Assembly (NCBI RefSeq): GCF_002082015.1 | Contig: NZ_CP015109.1 | Span: 932,001-996,000, forward strand | Origin: Sporosarcina ureae | GTDB lineage: Bacteria; Bacillota; Bacilli; Bacillales_A; Planococcaceae | Direction: 5' to 3' | DNA: 64,000 nucleotides | Part shown: positions 33,901 through 41,590 of the stretch, piece by piece | Layout of the letters: each line of letters begins with the position of its first letter | How positions within the stretch are numbered: the stretch's first letter is position 1 | Made by a program: the position numbers and the translations under genes | The notes under the pieces: generated by a model | The model's database searches: none | The model's input: the letters and a program-made list of their open reading frames with translations, nothing else | What the model was told of the DNA's origin: nothing

Positions 33901-34005
33901 ATGATCATCCGGCTGAAAATTGAAGAATCCAATGAATTTCAGGAGATTGAAATCACCATCCAATGTCCTGAAGTAGATGAGCGTTTATCCCGCCTCATAC
34001 ATTAA
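33901..34005 (+). pseudogene. short ORF resembling the N-terminus of LytTR regulators
   Basis: A 34-residue frame (MIIRLKIEESNEFQEIEITIQCPEVDERLSRLI...) behind GAGGTG. It resembles the first ~35 residues of small LytTR-family regulators of Firmicutes but stops before any DNA-binding domain. The next ~80 bases hold no continuation. I read it as a truncated remnant; a genuine micro-protein cannot be excluded. Confidence 0.35.
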
Positions 34006-34088
34006 ACTGCGTCAGGACCACAAACAATTTGGAATATTTATGCTATGATACACATAACCAATACTACCGTTTAAAAAGAGGTGAATGA

Positions 34089-34640
34089 ATGGATTTCCTT
34101 GCTTGGACGATTATTGCTTGTGAAATAGGCTTTTGGGTTGTCATTCTCGCGGGCCTCATTACGCGATATGTATTCAACAAAAAACGGCTCGGTTTATTTT
34201 TCCTAGCATTAACACCAGTCATCGATCTACTATTACTAGTCGTCACGGCTACCGATCTGTATAACGGGGCGGTTGCCACACAAGTTCATGCTATTGCGGC
34301 GATTTATCTCGGTGTATCGATCGCATTCGGAAAAAGCATGATTCGCTGGGCGGACGAACGCTTTCTTTACTACATTAAGAAGCAAGGCACAAAACCTGAG
34401 AAGAAAACAGGATATGCCCATGCGCGCCATTCCGTAAAAGGTGCGTTGCAACATGTGCTAGCCTTGATCATCGGTGGCGGGTTCTTGTTTGTCATGATTT
34501 ATCTAATTGGAGATGCCAATAAAACAGAAGCCCTCTCTCAAATGCTGAAATTATGGGCGCTTATTGTAGGCCTTGATATCGTCGTCTCACTTTCTTACTT
34601 CATTTGGCCACGGACTGAAAAAGTGAATCGGCATGGGTAA
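34089..34640 (+). CDS. integral membrane protein (possibly YmcC-like)
   Basis: A 183-residue protein with five hydrophobic segments (WTIIACEIGFWVVILAGLI, LGLFFLALTPVIDLLLLVV, VHAIAAIYLGVSIAFGK, ALIIGGGFLFVMIYLIG, LIVGLDIVVSLSYFIW) and a basic cytoplasmic loop WADERFLYYIKKQGTKPEKKTGYAHARHSVKG. Length and topology recall uncharacterised Bacillus YmcC-type proteins. ATG follows AGAGGTGA. Function unknown; first of several small membrane-protein genes in this patch. Confidence 0.65.
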   Translation: MDFLAWTIIACEIGFWVVILAGLITRYVFNKKRLGLFFLALTPVIDLLLLVVTATDLYNGAVATQVHAIAAIYLGVSIAFGKSMIRWADERFLYYIKKQGTKPEKKTGYAHARHSVKGALQHVLALIIGGGFLFVMIYLIGDANKTEALSQMLKLWALIVGLDIVVSLSYFIWPRTEKVNRHG

Positions 34641-34720
34641 CATGCTGTTTTTATGAAGAAAATGACGAAGTAGAAAAAGGGTTGTATGTTAAAATAATTA
34701 TAAGTGGTTAGCTTCTTAAG

Positions 34721-34743
34721 CAATCGGGCCAGATTAATCTACA
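34721..34743. repeat. short CAATCGGGC-type intergenic motif
   Basis: CAATCGGGCCAGATT; one of five related motifs (also near 34942, 36179, 36541 and 37071) sitting before or after small genes in this patch. Confidence 0.4.
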
Positions 34744-34758
34744 TGGGGGGCGTTATTA

Positions 34759-34935
34759 TTGAGAAGAGGAAGTATAGGCATGGCTTTATTTACAGGTGCA
34801 TTTGTATTGATAGTAATGCTTTTTATTGAGTATTTAACCCCCGATATCAATACTATAATAAAGATTATCGTTGTCGGTTTATCAGCTATGATTGCTGGCA
34901 TGATCGGCAATAAGTTTTTTCCAAATAGGCAATGA
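34759..34935 (+). CDS. 58-residue two-span membrane protein
   Basis: A small TTG-start gene behind a GGGGGG ribosome site at 34745-34750. The product begins (M)RRGSIGMALFTGAFVLIVMLF and has a second hydrophobic segment IIKIIVVGLSAMIAGMIG, ending NKFFPNRQ. This size and topology are common in Bacillales and uncharacterised. No conserved motif is visible. Confidence 0.55.
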   Translation: MRRGSIGMALFTGAFVLIVMLFIEYLTPDINTIIKIIVVGLSAMIAGMIGNKFFPNRQ

Positions 34936-35052
34936 TATTATGCAATCGGGTACGATTCCGTAAGTAGGATTTGCTCATACGTCTAATTAGTAATTAACCA
35001 ATTAGCACTGTATAATATAAGGTAAGATTATACTGATAAAGGGGTTGTTGAT

Positions 35053-35226
35053 ATGAAGGCATTGGATCTTGACTCAAAAGAATTTAGACGAGTGATGCAT
35101 AATCTTCATCTCGAAAATTTGAAAATCTCTTCTGATATGCAGAAAACAGTCTTAGAACTCATTAACAAAAAGACCTCAATTACCCCTACTTTAATTAAGG
35201 ATCTATTGCGGCATGGGAAAGTATAA
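35053..35226 (+). CDS. VbhA-like antitoxin of the Fic module
   Basis: A 57-residue protein, mostly helical (KEFRRVMHNLHLENLKISSDMQ, VLELINKKTSITPTLIKDLLRHGKV), overlapping the Fic gene start by 14 bases. Class I Fic toxins are held inactive by a small partner whose helix bears (S/T)xxxE(G/N); here NLHLEN has the Glu and Asn at the right places but an Asn at the Ser/Thr position. Its later half, with a helix-turn 'SITPTLIKDLL', fits the VbhA pattern. The overlap implies co-expression as expected for a toxin/antitoxin pair. The family call is by context and motif. Confidence 0.6.
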   Translation: MKALDLDSKEFRRVMHNLHLENLKISSDMQKTVLELINKKTSITPTLIKDLLRHGKV

Positions 35227-35791
35227 TGATAAAGAAATTGATGATTACCTAATAAAACACAATTTATTGGAGATTAATTCTCACAAAGAACTTGAAAGAG
35301 CCGAAGCATTGGCATTTTCTCTTCGTGCAATGGCACTAGAACAAAATGATTTCATGTTCGAATCATTTACCTTGAAAGAGTTTCAAGAACTGCATCATTA
35401 TCTATTTCAAGATATCTATCCGTTTGCAGGGGACTTTAGGGATGTTCAACTCATGAAAGGTGCTACTCGTTTCTGTCAAGTTCAATTCTTGAATAGCTAT
35501 GCAAGTAACTTGTTTATGGAGTTAAATGATGAGCCTCTTTGGAATTCATTGAATGAAGCAGCGGATCGTTTAGCTTATTTTAAAGCAGAATTAAATATGT
35601 TGCATCCTTTTCGTGAAGGAAATGGTAGAACTATCCGGATTTTTCTACATGCTTACGCAATTAGTAGAGGAATTGAGTGGTCATATGAAACGCTAGAGAG
35701 TGAAAAGTATCTGCATGCTATGATCCAATCTGTCACTGATTTAACGTCGCTAAGAGAAGTATTCTTGGAAACGATTCAATACGTTGGATAA
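35213..35791 (+). CDS. Fic family protein (class I, adenylyl/nucleotidyl transferase)
   Basis: A 192-residue Fic-domain protein that transfers AMP or another nucleotide moiety to a protein target. Catalytic signature HPFREGNGRT (residues ~123-132) is complete: His base, the acidic residue, and the anion-binding Gly-Asn-Gly-Arg. Upstream LHHYLFQDIYPFAGDFRDVQLMKG is the typical Fic flap region ahead of the active site. No inhibitory (S/T)xxxE(G/N) helix is evident within the protein, so inhibition should come from the separate overlapping partner. This matches VbhTA/FicTA architecture, whose toxins adenylylate topoisomerases; the target here is unknown. Confidence 0.85.
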   Translation: MGKYNDKEIDDYLIKHNLLEINSHKELERAEALAFSLRAMALEQNDFMFESFTLKEFQELHHYLFQDIYPFAGDFRDVQLMKGATRFCQVQFLNSYASNLFMELNDEPLWNSLNEAADRLAYFKAELNMLHPFREGNGRTIRIFLHAYAISRGIEWSYETLESEKYLHAMIQSVTDLTSLREVFLETIQYVG

Positions 35792-35797
35792 TATAAA

Positions 35798-35830
35798 GGG
35801 CACTAATCTTTTACACAGATTAGTGTCCTT
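35798..35830 (+). terminator. intrinsic terminator after fic
   Basis: GGGCACTAATCT / AGATTAGTGTCC stem, 7-base loop; T-tract short. Confidence 0.6.
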
Positions 35831-35902
35831 AGTTCATATCGGGGGGCATTCTTGAAAAAGAAATACTCTTATTTTATCAATAGAGCCAGATTATGAAATA
35901 GT

Positions 35903-36121
35903 TTGCCATGTGAAGAAAAAAAGTTGGATAAAAATGATGAAATAGTGGGCTTTGCAATATCCTACATAATAATTATTATGTTTCAAATAACCAATATATA
36001 TATATACTTGTCAGTAAAGATTCAATTATTGCTTGCTAAGTGGCTAGCGACGATTTCATTCATCGGTTTTATGTTTTTAATAACACCAGTTGCTAAACTA
36101 ATCCCGAAGTCAAAAAAGTAG
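35903..36121 (+). CDS. small two-span membrane protein
   Basis: A 72-residue frame with two hydrophobic segments (AISYIIIIMFQITNIYIYL and WLATISFIGFMFLITPVAKLI) and charged ends (EEKKLDKNDE, PKSKK). The only in-frame start choices are TTG codons with poor ribosome sites, and an in-frame stop lies just upstream. It may therefore be a 5'-degenerate gene. Reported because the hydrophobic plan matches neighbouring small genes. Confidence 0.35.
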   Translation: MPCEEKKLDKNDEIVGFAISYIIIIMFQITNIYIYLSVKIQLLLAKWLATISFIGFMFLITPVAKLIPKSKK

Positions 36122-36173
36122 GTTGGTGTTTTATTAAAGGACGCGTTCCCTAACGAAGACTAGCGCTAGCATT

Positions 36174-36214
36174 GCATCAATCGGGCGCAATTCTAGCATA
36201 AAGATTTGCGTCCA
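36174..36214. repeat. palindromic ATCGGGCGCAATTCT motif
   Basis: ATCGGGCGCAATTCTAGC then AAGATTTGCGTCC pair partly (GGGCGCAA with TTTGCGTCC). Same family as 37071-37113. Confidence 0.45.
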
Positions 36215-36274
36215 TTCATCAATTGGGCCACTTTCTTGCAGAGAGTATAGTGAAGTAAAGACGGGAGGGTGAAA

Positions 36275-36535
36275 ATGGATATATTCATTCCCATTGGTAT
36301 AGGTCCCTTTACAAATTTATTGGTTTTTATTATTTCCAAAGCATTTAAACAAACCAATCAAAGATCATTACAGATTAGCTTTTTTTCCTTTTTAGCAGTT
36401 CTTCTCGCATCGTTCATTATTGGTGCTTGGATAGGGATGGGTATTGCTGTTATTAGTTCAGGCATGCTTATTTTTGTTATTTTAGCTAGTATTATCACCA
36501 CCCGTTTAGACTCGAAAAATAGTAATGAAGACTAA
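36275..36535 (+). CDS. 86-residue membrane protein, YesK-like
   Basis: Small protein beginning MDIFIPIGIGPFTNLLVFIISKAF with two further hydrophobic segments (ISFFSFLAVLLASFIIGAWIG and AVISSGMLIFVILASIIT) and a polar tail. ATG at 36275 sits 6 bases after GGAGG; a GTG 6 bases earlier would abut the ribosome site. The plan resembles YesK-type small membrane proteins of Bacillus. Function unknown. Confidence 0.55.
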   Translation: MDIFIPIGIGPFTNLLVFIISKAFKQTNQRSLQISFFSFLAVLLASFIIGAWIGMGIAVISSGMLIFVILASIITTRLDSKNSNED

Positions 36536-36869
36536 ATAAACGGGCGCGATTCTTTGGTAATACACTTTTAGTTGATTGGAGTGCAAGTCGTCGACTCCCG
36601 AGAGGATTAGCGTGTGCCTGAGACCCTGGGGTTAAGGCTGCCTTAATTTCTGTAAAGTACTCAGAAATACGGCAAAGCGAACTCTTCGTGGTTCGCTTGG
36701 CTCAAGCTACGCCCTCCGGAAAGCGTACGGCGCAAATCAACGTGTTTAACACTATTCCAGATACAGAGGTTTTTCAGAAACAAGGCTATGTCAACACCAA
36801 GTCATTTTGTGGAAGCCGATTTTTAAAAATGATATTTAAATAAATTTTAAATGAAAGGATGGGACTATT
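36536..36869. other. 334-base gap filled by a degenerate repeat element
   Basis: No gene seen. It opens with the CGGGCGCGATTCTT motif and contains the element listed next. Confidence 0.6.
36571..36742. repeat. degenerate relative of the interspersed element at 21 kb
   Basis: Ends GTTGATTGGAGTGCAAGTCG and CGCAAATCAACG form terminal inverted repeats. The interior GTCGACTCCCGAGAGGATTAG and GCCTGAGACCCTGG align with the 21-kb element. Two small hairpins occupy the middle (TTTCTG/CAGAAA and AGCGAAC/GTTCGCT), as if added to the core. Confidence 0.6.
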
Positions 36870-37046
36870 GTGGGATTAAATGACTTTAACGTCACACCTG
36901 AAAAACTTATAGGTAAGACCGTTTCCGATGTTGCTGTTACTGCTAATGCTGTAGTTATAAAGTTTACCGATAGCACGTATTTAGACATCTATCTCGATAA
37001 TTCAGCACAAACATTAAAAACATCAACTAACAAGCTAGAAGGATAA
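36870..37046 (+). CDS. 58-residue hypothetical protein
   Basis: GTG start 7-10 bases after AAAGGATGGG. The product, beginning (M)GLNDFNVTPEKLIGKTV, contains VAVTANAVVIKFTDSTYLDIYLD and ends NKLEG. It looks like a small all-beta soluble protein. Not recognised. Good ribosome site and natural composition favour a real gene. Confidence 0.5.
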   Translation: MGLNDFNVTPEKLIGKTVSDVAVTANAVVIKFTDSTYLDIYLDNSAQTLKTSTNKLEG

Positions 37047-37070
37047 AGAAATCAAGAAATCTTCTAAAAC

Positions 37071-37113
37071 TATCGGGCGCAATTCTTGTATAAGAGTTTT
37101 GCACCCGATTCAG
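37071..37113. repeat. palindromic ATCGGGCGCAATTCT motif with full hairpin
   Basis: ATCGGGCGCAA ... TTTTGCACCCGAT forms a long stem; could serve as a terminator for the 58-residue gene. Fifth member of the motif family of this patch. Confidence 0.5.
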
Positions 37114-37170
37114 TAATAGAGCACAAATGGTTAAATAAACAATGCGCACTTATTATTAGCAAAACATAAC

Positions 37171-37200
37171 AAATAAACGCTCGAAAACGAGCATTTATTT
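37171..37200 (-). terminator. hairpin downstream of the catalase gene
   Basis: AAATAAACGCTCG / CGAGCATTTATTT, 4-base loop; minus-strand side T-rich. Confidence 0.5.
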
Positions 37201-37340
37201 GTATTTCTATTGTCAATCCACTGCCGAAACATACACCCATTAGGTTGCTGTTTGCATTGCTTTTAATGTTTTTCCCAGTAACCGATTAACCGGACCCGTT
37301 AGACTTTCACGATAGCGCTCTTTCATTACGCTAGTACCAA

Positions 37341-39392
37341 TCAAATCCGATTCCAAAAACGTTTTTTCGCGATGGCTTCGAGAAACTTTTCAGGGAAGTT
37401 TGAGTTGTCAGCGGCTGTTATGATGCCAGGTGCGTCTTGATCCTGGATGAATGATTCCTGGCCTGATGCCACGCCGATCGGTTTTAAATGCATAAACTGC
37501 ATACGTATAAAATCTTCGATATGCTGATCGAACATCATCTGATTTGCAGATGTGCCACCTACGACATAAATGGCGTCATATAGCGCAGGGTGCGATGTCA
37601 GAAATGACTTGGCAGGGACGAGTTCGGTACCATCGTCACCTTTTACGGCTCCTAGCTTTTCGGAAACTACTTCGATCAAGACACCGTTTTTGGCGAGCAT
37701 ATCCAGTGTATTATTCAATTCTTTCCCATTAAACCCGTTGCCGACTAAAACGCCGACCTTCTGTGTCATCGGGGAATGCGGAGAATTGAGCTGGCTGAGA
37801 GAAGGATAGCTCTTGTCCGTTTTGACTTGCTTGGTCTTCGGCTTGTCTACACCAACATTATCCGCAATCCGTGTAGCCATCTCCTCATCCACATTCGCCC
37901 ACATCTCGACACTTTTTTGACGGATATCTTGATTGTTTACACTGCCGATATGAAAGCTGAAAGACTCAACGAGGTCATCTTTTTCCGGCTTGCTCAGACT
38001 GTTCCAAAATATTCGAGCCTGCGTGAAATGATCTTCGAATGAATCGCTCGGTTGTTCACGAGTAATATTTCCTTCAACTTTGCCCGGATAATTTTCATAT
38101 CCACCTTCTTCGGGTGGGGTTTCAGCCGGCGTATTATCAGCAAGTGAATTATTGTGATAATGAACAGTGCCAGTGTCAATCGGAACTTTGTAAGAACCGT
38201 CACGAAGATTATTATTCACTTCTGCGATGGGTCGGTTGACTGGTAGCTCTTCGTAGTTCGGTGTATTCTGGCGGTAGAGTTCTGTGTCTCGATAAGCAAA
38301 TGAACGGCCCTGTAATACTGGATCATTCGAAAATTCAATGCCTGGCACGACATTTGACGGATTGAATGCAGACTGTTCCTCTTCAGCGAAGAAGTTGTCA
38401 ACCAGGCGGTTCAATGTCATCTTCCCGATGATCTTAACAGGGATCACCTCTTCAGGCCATAACTTCGTATCATCTAGAATATCAAAGTCATACTTGAATT
38501 CATCTTCCTCCGCGATCAGCTGTACGCCTAGTTCATATTCAGGGTAGGAACCTGTTTCGATCGCTGTAACTATGTCACGTCTATGATAGTCAGGATCTAC
38601 ACCGCCTATCAGATTGGCTTCATCCAGCTTAAGGGAGTGAACTCCGAGTTTCGGCTTCCATACAAAACGGACGAAAGTCGACACGCCTTGATCATTTACG
38701 AAACGGAAAGTATTGACTGGATAACCTTCCATCATCCGCCAGCTTCTTGGTCGTCCGCGCATCGACATCAGCCACATAATCATATGAGCGGATTCAGTAT
38801 TGCTGACGACGTAATCCCAGAAATTATCGTGTGCGACCGTTGCCTGAGGCAGATCGGTCTTTGGGTTAGGCTTGGCGGCATGTGTCACTTCCATGAATTT
38901 CATCGGGTCGGATAGGACGAAAACAGGAAATTGCAATGAGAGTGAATCATAATTCCCCTCTTCTGTATAAAATTTTACCGCGAAGCCGCGAATATCTACG
39001 GCTGTATCTTTTGAACCCTTGCTTCCAACAAAATTGGAAAAACGGACGAAAACAGGCGTTTTCTCTCCCACATTCTGCAAGAACTTTGCTTTCGTGTAAT
39101 CTTTCATAGACTCATAGACCTCGAAATTTCCATAGACACCAAAACCTCTTGCATGGACTACTTTCTCAGGTATCCGCTCACGGTGGAAATGCGATTGCTT
39201 CTTATAGAAATGAAAATCCTGCATGAGAAGAGGGCCACGTTTTCCCGCACGCAATGACTTTTGATCATCAGATACTTTCATGCCGCTTTCCTCAGTCATT
39301 TGCTTGCCGGGTCCAGTGTTTTCTTTACGATATTGCTCAAGCTGCTGATCTTTCTTGTCTTGCTTGTGACTCTGCTGATTATGCTTATCCAT
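37341..39392 (-). CDS. katE: large-subunit monofunctional catalase (KatE/HPII clade 2)
   Basis: A 683-residue heme catalase converting H2O2 to water and oxygen. ATG at 39392 (MDKHNQQSHK) gives the usual size and is preferred over an upstream in-frame codon. VVHARGFGVYGNFEVY holds the distal His, VSNTES-region DNFWDYVVSN the distal Asn, and the proximal heme-Tyr segment reads RSFAYRDTELYR. The last ~150 residues form the DJ-1/GATase-like domain unique to large catalases (VGVLVGNGFNGKELNN, AIYVVGGTSANQMMFD, PIGVASGQESFIQD). In Bacillus such a catalase is sigma-B or spore-associated; no regulatory site is evident here. Confidence 0.92.
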   Translation of the reverse strand: MDKHNQQSHKQDKKDQQLEQYRKENTGPGKQMTEESGMKVSDDQKSLRAGKRGPLLMQDFHFYKKQSHFHRERIPEKVVHARGFGVYGNFEVYESMKDYTKAKFLQNVGEKTPVFVRFSNFVGSKGSKDTAVDIRGFAVKFYTEEGNYDSLSLQFPVFVLSDPMKFMEVTHAAKPNPKTDLPQATVAHDNFWDYVVSNTESAHMIMWLMSMRGRPRSWRMMEGYPVNTFRFVNDQGVSTFVRFVWKPKLGVHSLKLDEANLIGGVDPDYHRRDIVTAIETGSYPEYELGVQLIAEEDEFKYDFDILDDTKLWPEEVIPVKIIGKMTLNRLVDNFFAEEEQSAFNPSNVVPGIEFSNDPVLQGRSFAYRDTELYRQNTPNYEELPVNRPIAEVNNNLRDGSYKVPIDTGTVHYHNNSLADNTPAETPPEEGGYENYPGKVEGNITREQPSDSFEDHFTQARIFWNSLSKPEKDDLVESFSFHIGSVNNQDIRQKSVEMWANVDEEMATRIADNVGVDKPKTKQVKTDKSYPSLSQLNSPHSPMTQKVGVLVGNGFNGKELNNTLDMLAKNGVLIEVVSEKLGAVKGDDGTELVPAKSFLTSHPALYDAIYVVGGTSANQMMFDQHIEDFIRMQFMHLKPIGVASGQESFIQDQDAPGIITAADNSNFPEKFLEAIAKKRFWNRI

Positions 39393-39663
39393 CCACACAT
39401 CATCCTTTTCAGTAAGTTTTTCACTATTGGAAACTGACAAATGTTTTCCTTCAGTTACAATGATTCCCCGGAACATCTCCCTCTAAACCAAAATCAGCGT
39501 ACACACCGATGAACAAGTAGCGCTCGCAAAAGAGCATGATGAAAGGAATGATTAATCAGTTGACGAAGAAGTGCTGAGTTATTGCTTATAAGCAGAAGTG
39601 TATCCTTACACTCTCCATGTCAAATTAGTTTTAAAGCAATCATTTTATGGAAGCTATAAACAT

Positions 39664-39692
39664 AAAAAGAGAGCCAAAACAACTGGCTCTCC
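39664..39692 (-). terminator. intrinsic terminator of the deaminase gene
   Basis: GAGAGCCA / TGGCTCTC stem, minus side followed by TTTTTATG. Confidence 0.8.
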
Positions 39693-39706
39693 TTGCATAA
39701 TTTACT

Positions 39707-40192
39707 TCAGTTATTCTTCTGATAATACTGCCGTTGCAACTCACGCACTTGCTCTGCATACTCTTCTACCGGCCCAACTACTTCAATAGCAGGAACCATT
39801 TCTTGAATCGGATAACTTTTCACAGGAGCAGGCGTCGTCACACCCATTTCTTTCTTCCACTGCGTTAACTGTTTCGATGAACTAGCATATACAATCCGTC
39901 CCAAACCGACTAATCCATGAGCTGACGCACACATCGGGCAATGTTCACCTGACGTAAACACTGTTGCCTTCGCTCTATCTTCTGCGTTCATATGGTCTGC
40001 AGCCCAGCGCGCTAAAGCAAATTCTGGGTGCTGCGTCGGGTCACCACCACTTGTACGATTATGATCTTCAGCTAACACTTCACCACTCGCCGAAACCAAC
40101 ACCGAACCAAATGGCTGATCTCCTTTATGTAACGCAATTTCAGCTAATTCAACACTTCGTTGTACATGTTTCATTTCACTATCTAGTAACAT
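39707..40192 (-). CDS. cytidine/deoxycytidylate deaminase-fold nucleoside deaminase
   Basis: A 161-residue zinc deaminase. The HxE motif is HPEFA (usual HAE, with Pro in the middle) and the zinc Cys pair is in TSGEHCPMCASA (usual PCxxC, here HCPMC). These variants, with GDQPFGSVLV and NRTSGGDPTQHPE, are seen in guanine-deaminase/tRNA-adenosine-deaminase-like paralogues. It hydrolytically deaminates a purine or pyrimidine base or nucleoside; guanine is a reasonable guess but not proven. Its terminator stands 15 bases downstream. Confidence 0.82.
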   Translation of the reverse strand: MLLDSEMKHVQRSVELAEIALHKGDQPFGSVLVSASGEVLAEDHNRTSGGDPTQHPEFALARWAADHMNAEDRAKATVFTSGEHCPMCASAHGLVGLGRIVYASSSKQLTQWKKEMGVTTPAPVKSYPIQEMVPAIEVVGPVEEYAEQVRELQRQYYQKNN

Positions 40193-40378
40193 AAATGAAT
40201 CCCTCCTTATTCTTCACTTCCCTTTATAACACTTCGCTTAACATACATACACAGTTATGTTTCTCATTCTTTCTAACTACCATTCTACTAAGAATTAATA
40301 ATCATATTCTCATTTATGTAGTTTACATAGAAATTAGGCGGGTACAAAATAAGCACAATGCAAAAAGGATGTGATGGT

Positions 40379-41512
40379 ATGAAAGCAGTAACATTTCAAG
40401 GTAAGAAATCAATGGTCACAAAAGAAGTGAAAGCTCCTAGTATACAAGAAAATAGTGATGTAATCGTACGCATTACGACAAGCGGTATTTGTGGATCGGA
40501 CTTGCATCTGTACCATGGCGGAATTGTGCCCGAAAAAGATTATGTAGTCGGACATGAGCCGATGGGAATTGTCGAAGAAGTAGGTTCTGAAGTCAAAACA
40601 TTAAAGAAAGGCGACCGAATCGTCATTCCGTTTAATATAGGGTGTGGAGAATGTTTCTTCTGTCAACATGAAATGGAAAGTCAATGTGATGAATCCAATC
40701 CACACGGTGAAGTAGGAGGGCTATTTGGATTTGCTGAGCCCAATGGAAATTACCCAGGTGGCCAAGCGGAGTATTTACGTGTTCCATACGCGGACTTCAC
40801 ATCATTTAAAGTTCCGGAAAATAGCGAACTGGATGACGAACATCTTGCGTTGTTGTCAGACGTCATTCCAACAGCGTATTGGAGTGTCCTTCATAGCGGA
40901 TTGAAAAAAGGCGATACCGCCATAATTCTCGGCTCCGGCCCTATTGGATTAATGGCACAAAAATTTGCTTGGATGCAAGGAGCGAAACGAGTCATTTCAG
41001 TAGACCACGTCGATTATCGTTTAGAGCATGCCAAGAAAACGAATAAAGTAGAAACGTATAATTTTAAAGAACATGACGAGATCGGCAAATTATTGCATGA
41101 AGAAACAAAAGGTGGCGCAGACGTCGTCATTGATTGTGTAGGGATGGATGGAACGGTACAACCAGGCGAAACGTTCGGATCTAGTGGAGATAATCAATTC
41201 GGCACAATCAGCCCGATTGTCACAGCTTCAGAAGTCGTACGGAAATTTGGTACCGTTCAATTAACAGGCGTTTACGCAACAGATGCAAACAATTTCCCAC
41301 TCGGTGATTTCTTCACACGTAACGTTTCATTGAAAATGGGCCAAGCACCTGTCATTCACTTAATGCCTGAGCTATTTAAAAAGATCGAAGCAAAAGAATT
41401 CGACCCGACAGATATTATTACACACAAAGTAAAATTAGAAGACGCGGCAGATGCTTATTCTATTTTCGATAAAAAAGAAGACGGTTGTATTAAAGTATTG
41501 ATTCAACCATAA
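40379..41512 (+). CDS. zinc-dependent alcohol dehydrogenase (MDR family)
   Basis: A 377-residue medium-chain dehydrogenase/reductase. Catalytic zinc: CGSDLHLYHGG and GHEPMGIVEEVG. Structural zinc: GCGECFFCQHEMESQC. NAD-binding fold: IILGSGPIGLMAQKFAW followed by VISVDHVDYR (acidic residue after strand 2 favours NAD). ATG at 40379 after AAAAGGATG is chosen over one 21 bases upstream. Resembles the glutathione-independent formaldehyde dehydrogenase/'zinc-dependent alcohol dehydrogenase' group of Bacillales. The substrate is not determined. Confidence 0.87.
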   Translation: MKAVTFQGKKSMVTKEVKAPSIQENSDVIVRITTSGICGSDLHLYHGGIVPEKDYVVGHEPMGIVEEVGSEVKTLKKGDRIVIPFNIGCGECFFCQHEMESQCDESNPHGEVGGLFGFAEPNGNYPGGQAEYLRVPYADFTSFKVPENSELDDEHLALLSDVIPTAYWSVLHSGLKKGDTAIILGSGPIGLMAQKFAWMQGAKRVISVDHVDYRLEHAKKTNKVETYNFKEHDEIGKLLHEETKGGADVVIDCVGMDGTVQPGETFGSSGDNQFGTISPIVTASEVVRKFGTVQLTGVYATDANNFPLGDFFTRNVSLKMGQAPVIHLMPELFKKIEAKEFDPTDIITHKVKLEDAADAYSIFDKKEDGCIKVLIQP

Positions 41513-41520
41513 ACTATACA

Positions 41521-41550
41521 AACGCGATGAGTTGTTCATCGCGTTTTTTT
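41521..41550 (+). terminator. intrinsic terminator after alcohol dehydrogenase
   Basis: AACGCGATGA / TCATCGCGTT stem followed by a T-run. Confidence 0.9.
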
Positions 41551-41590
41551 GCGGATAATATGTTGGTATATTTCACTCACCCACCTTGCT

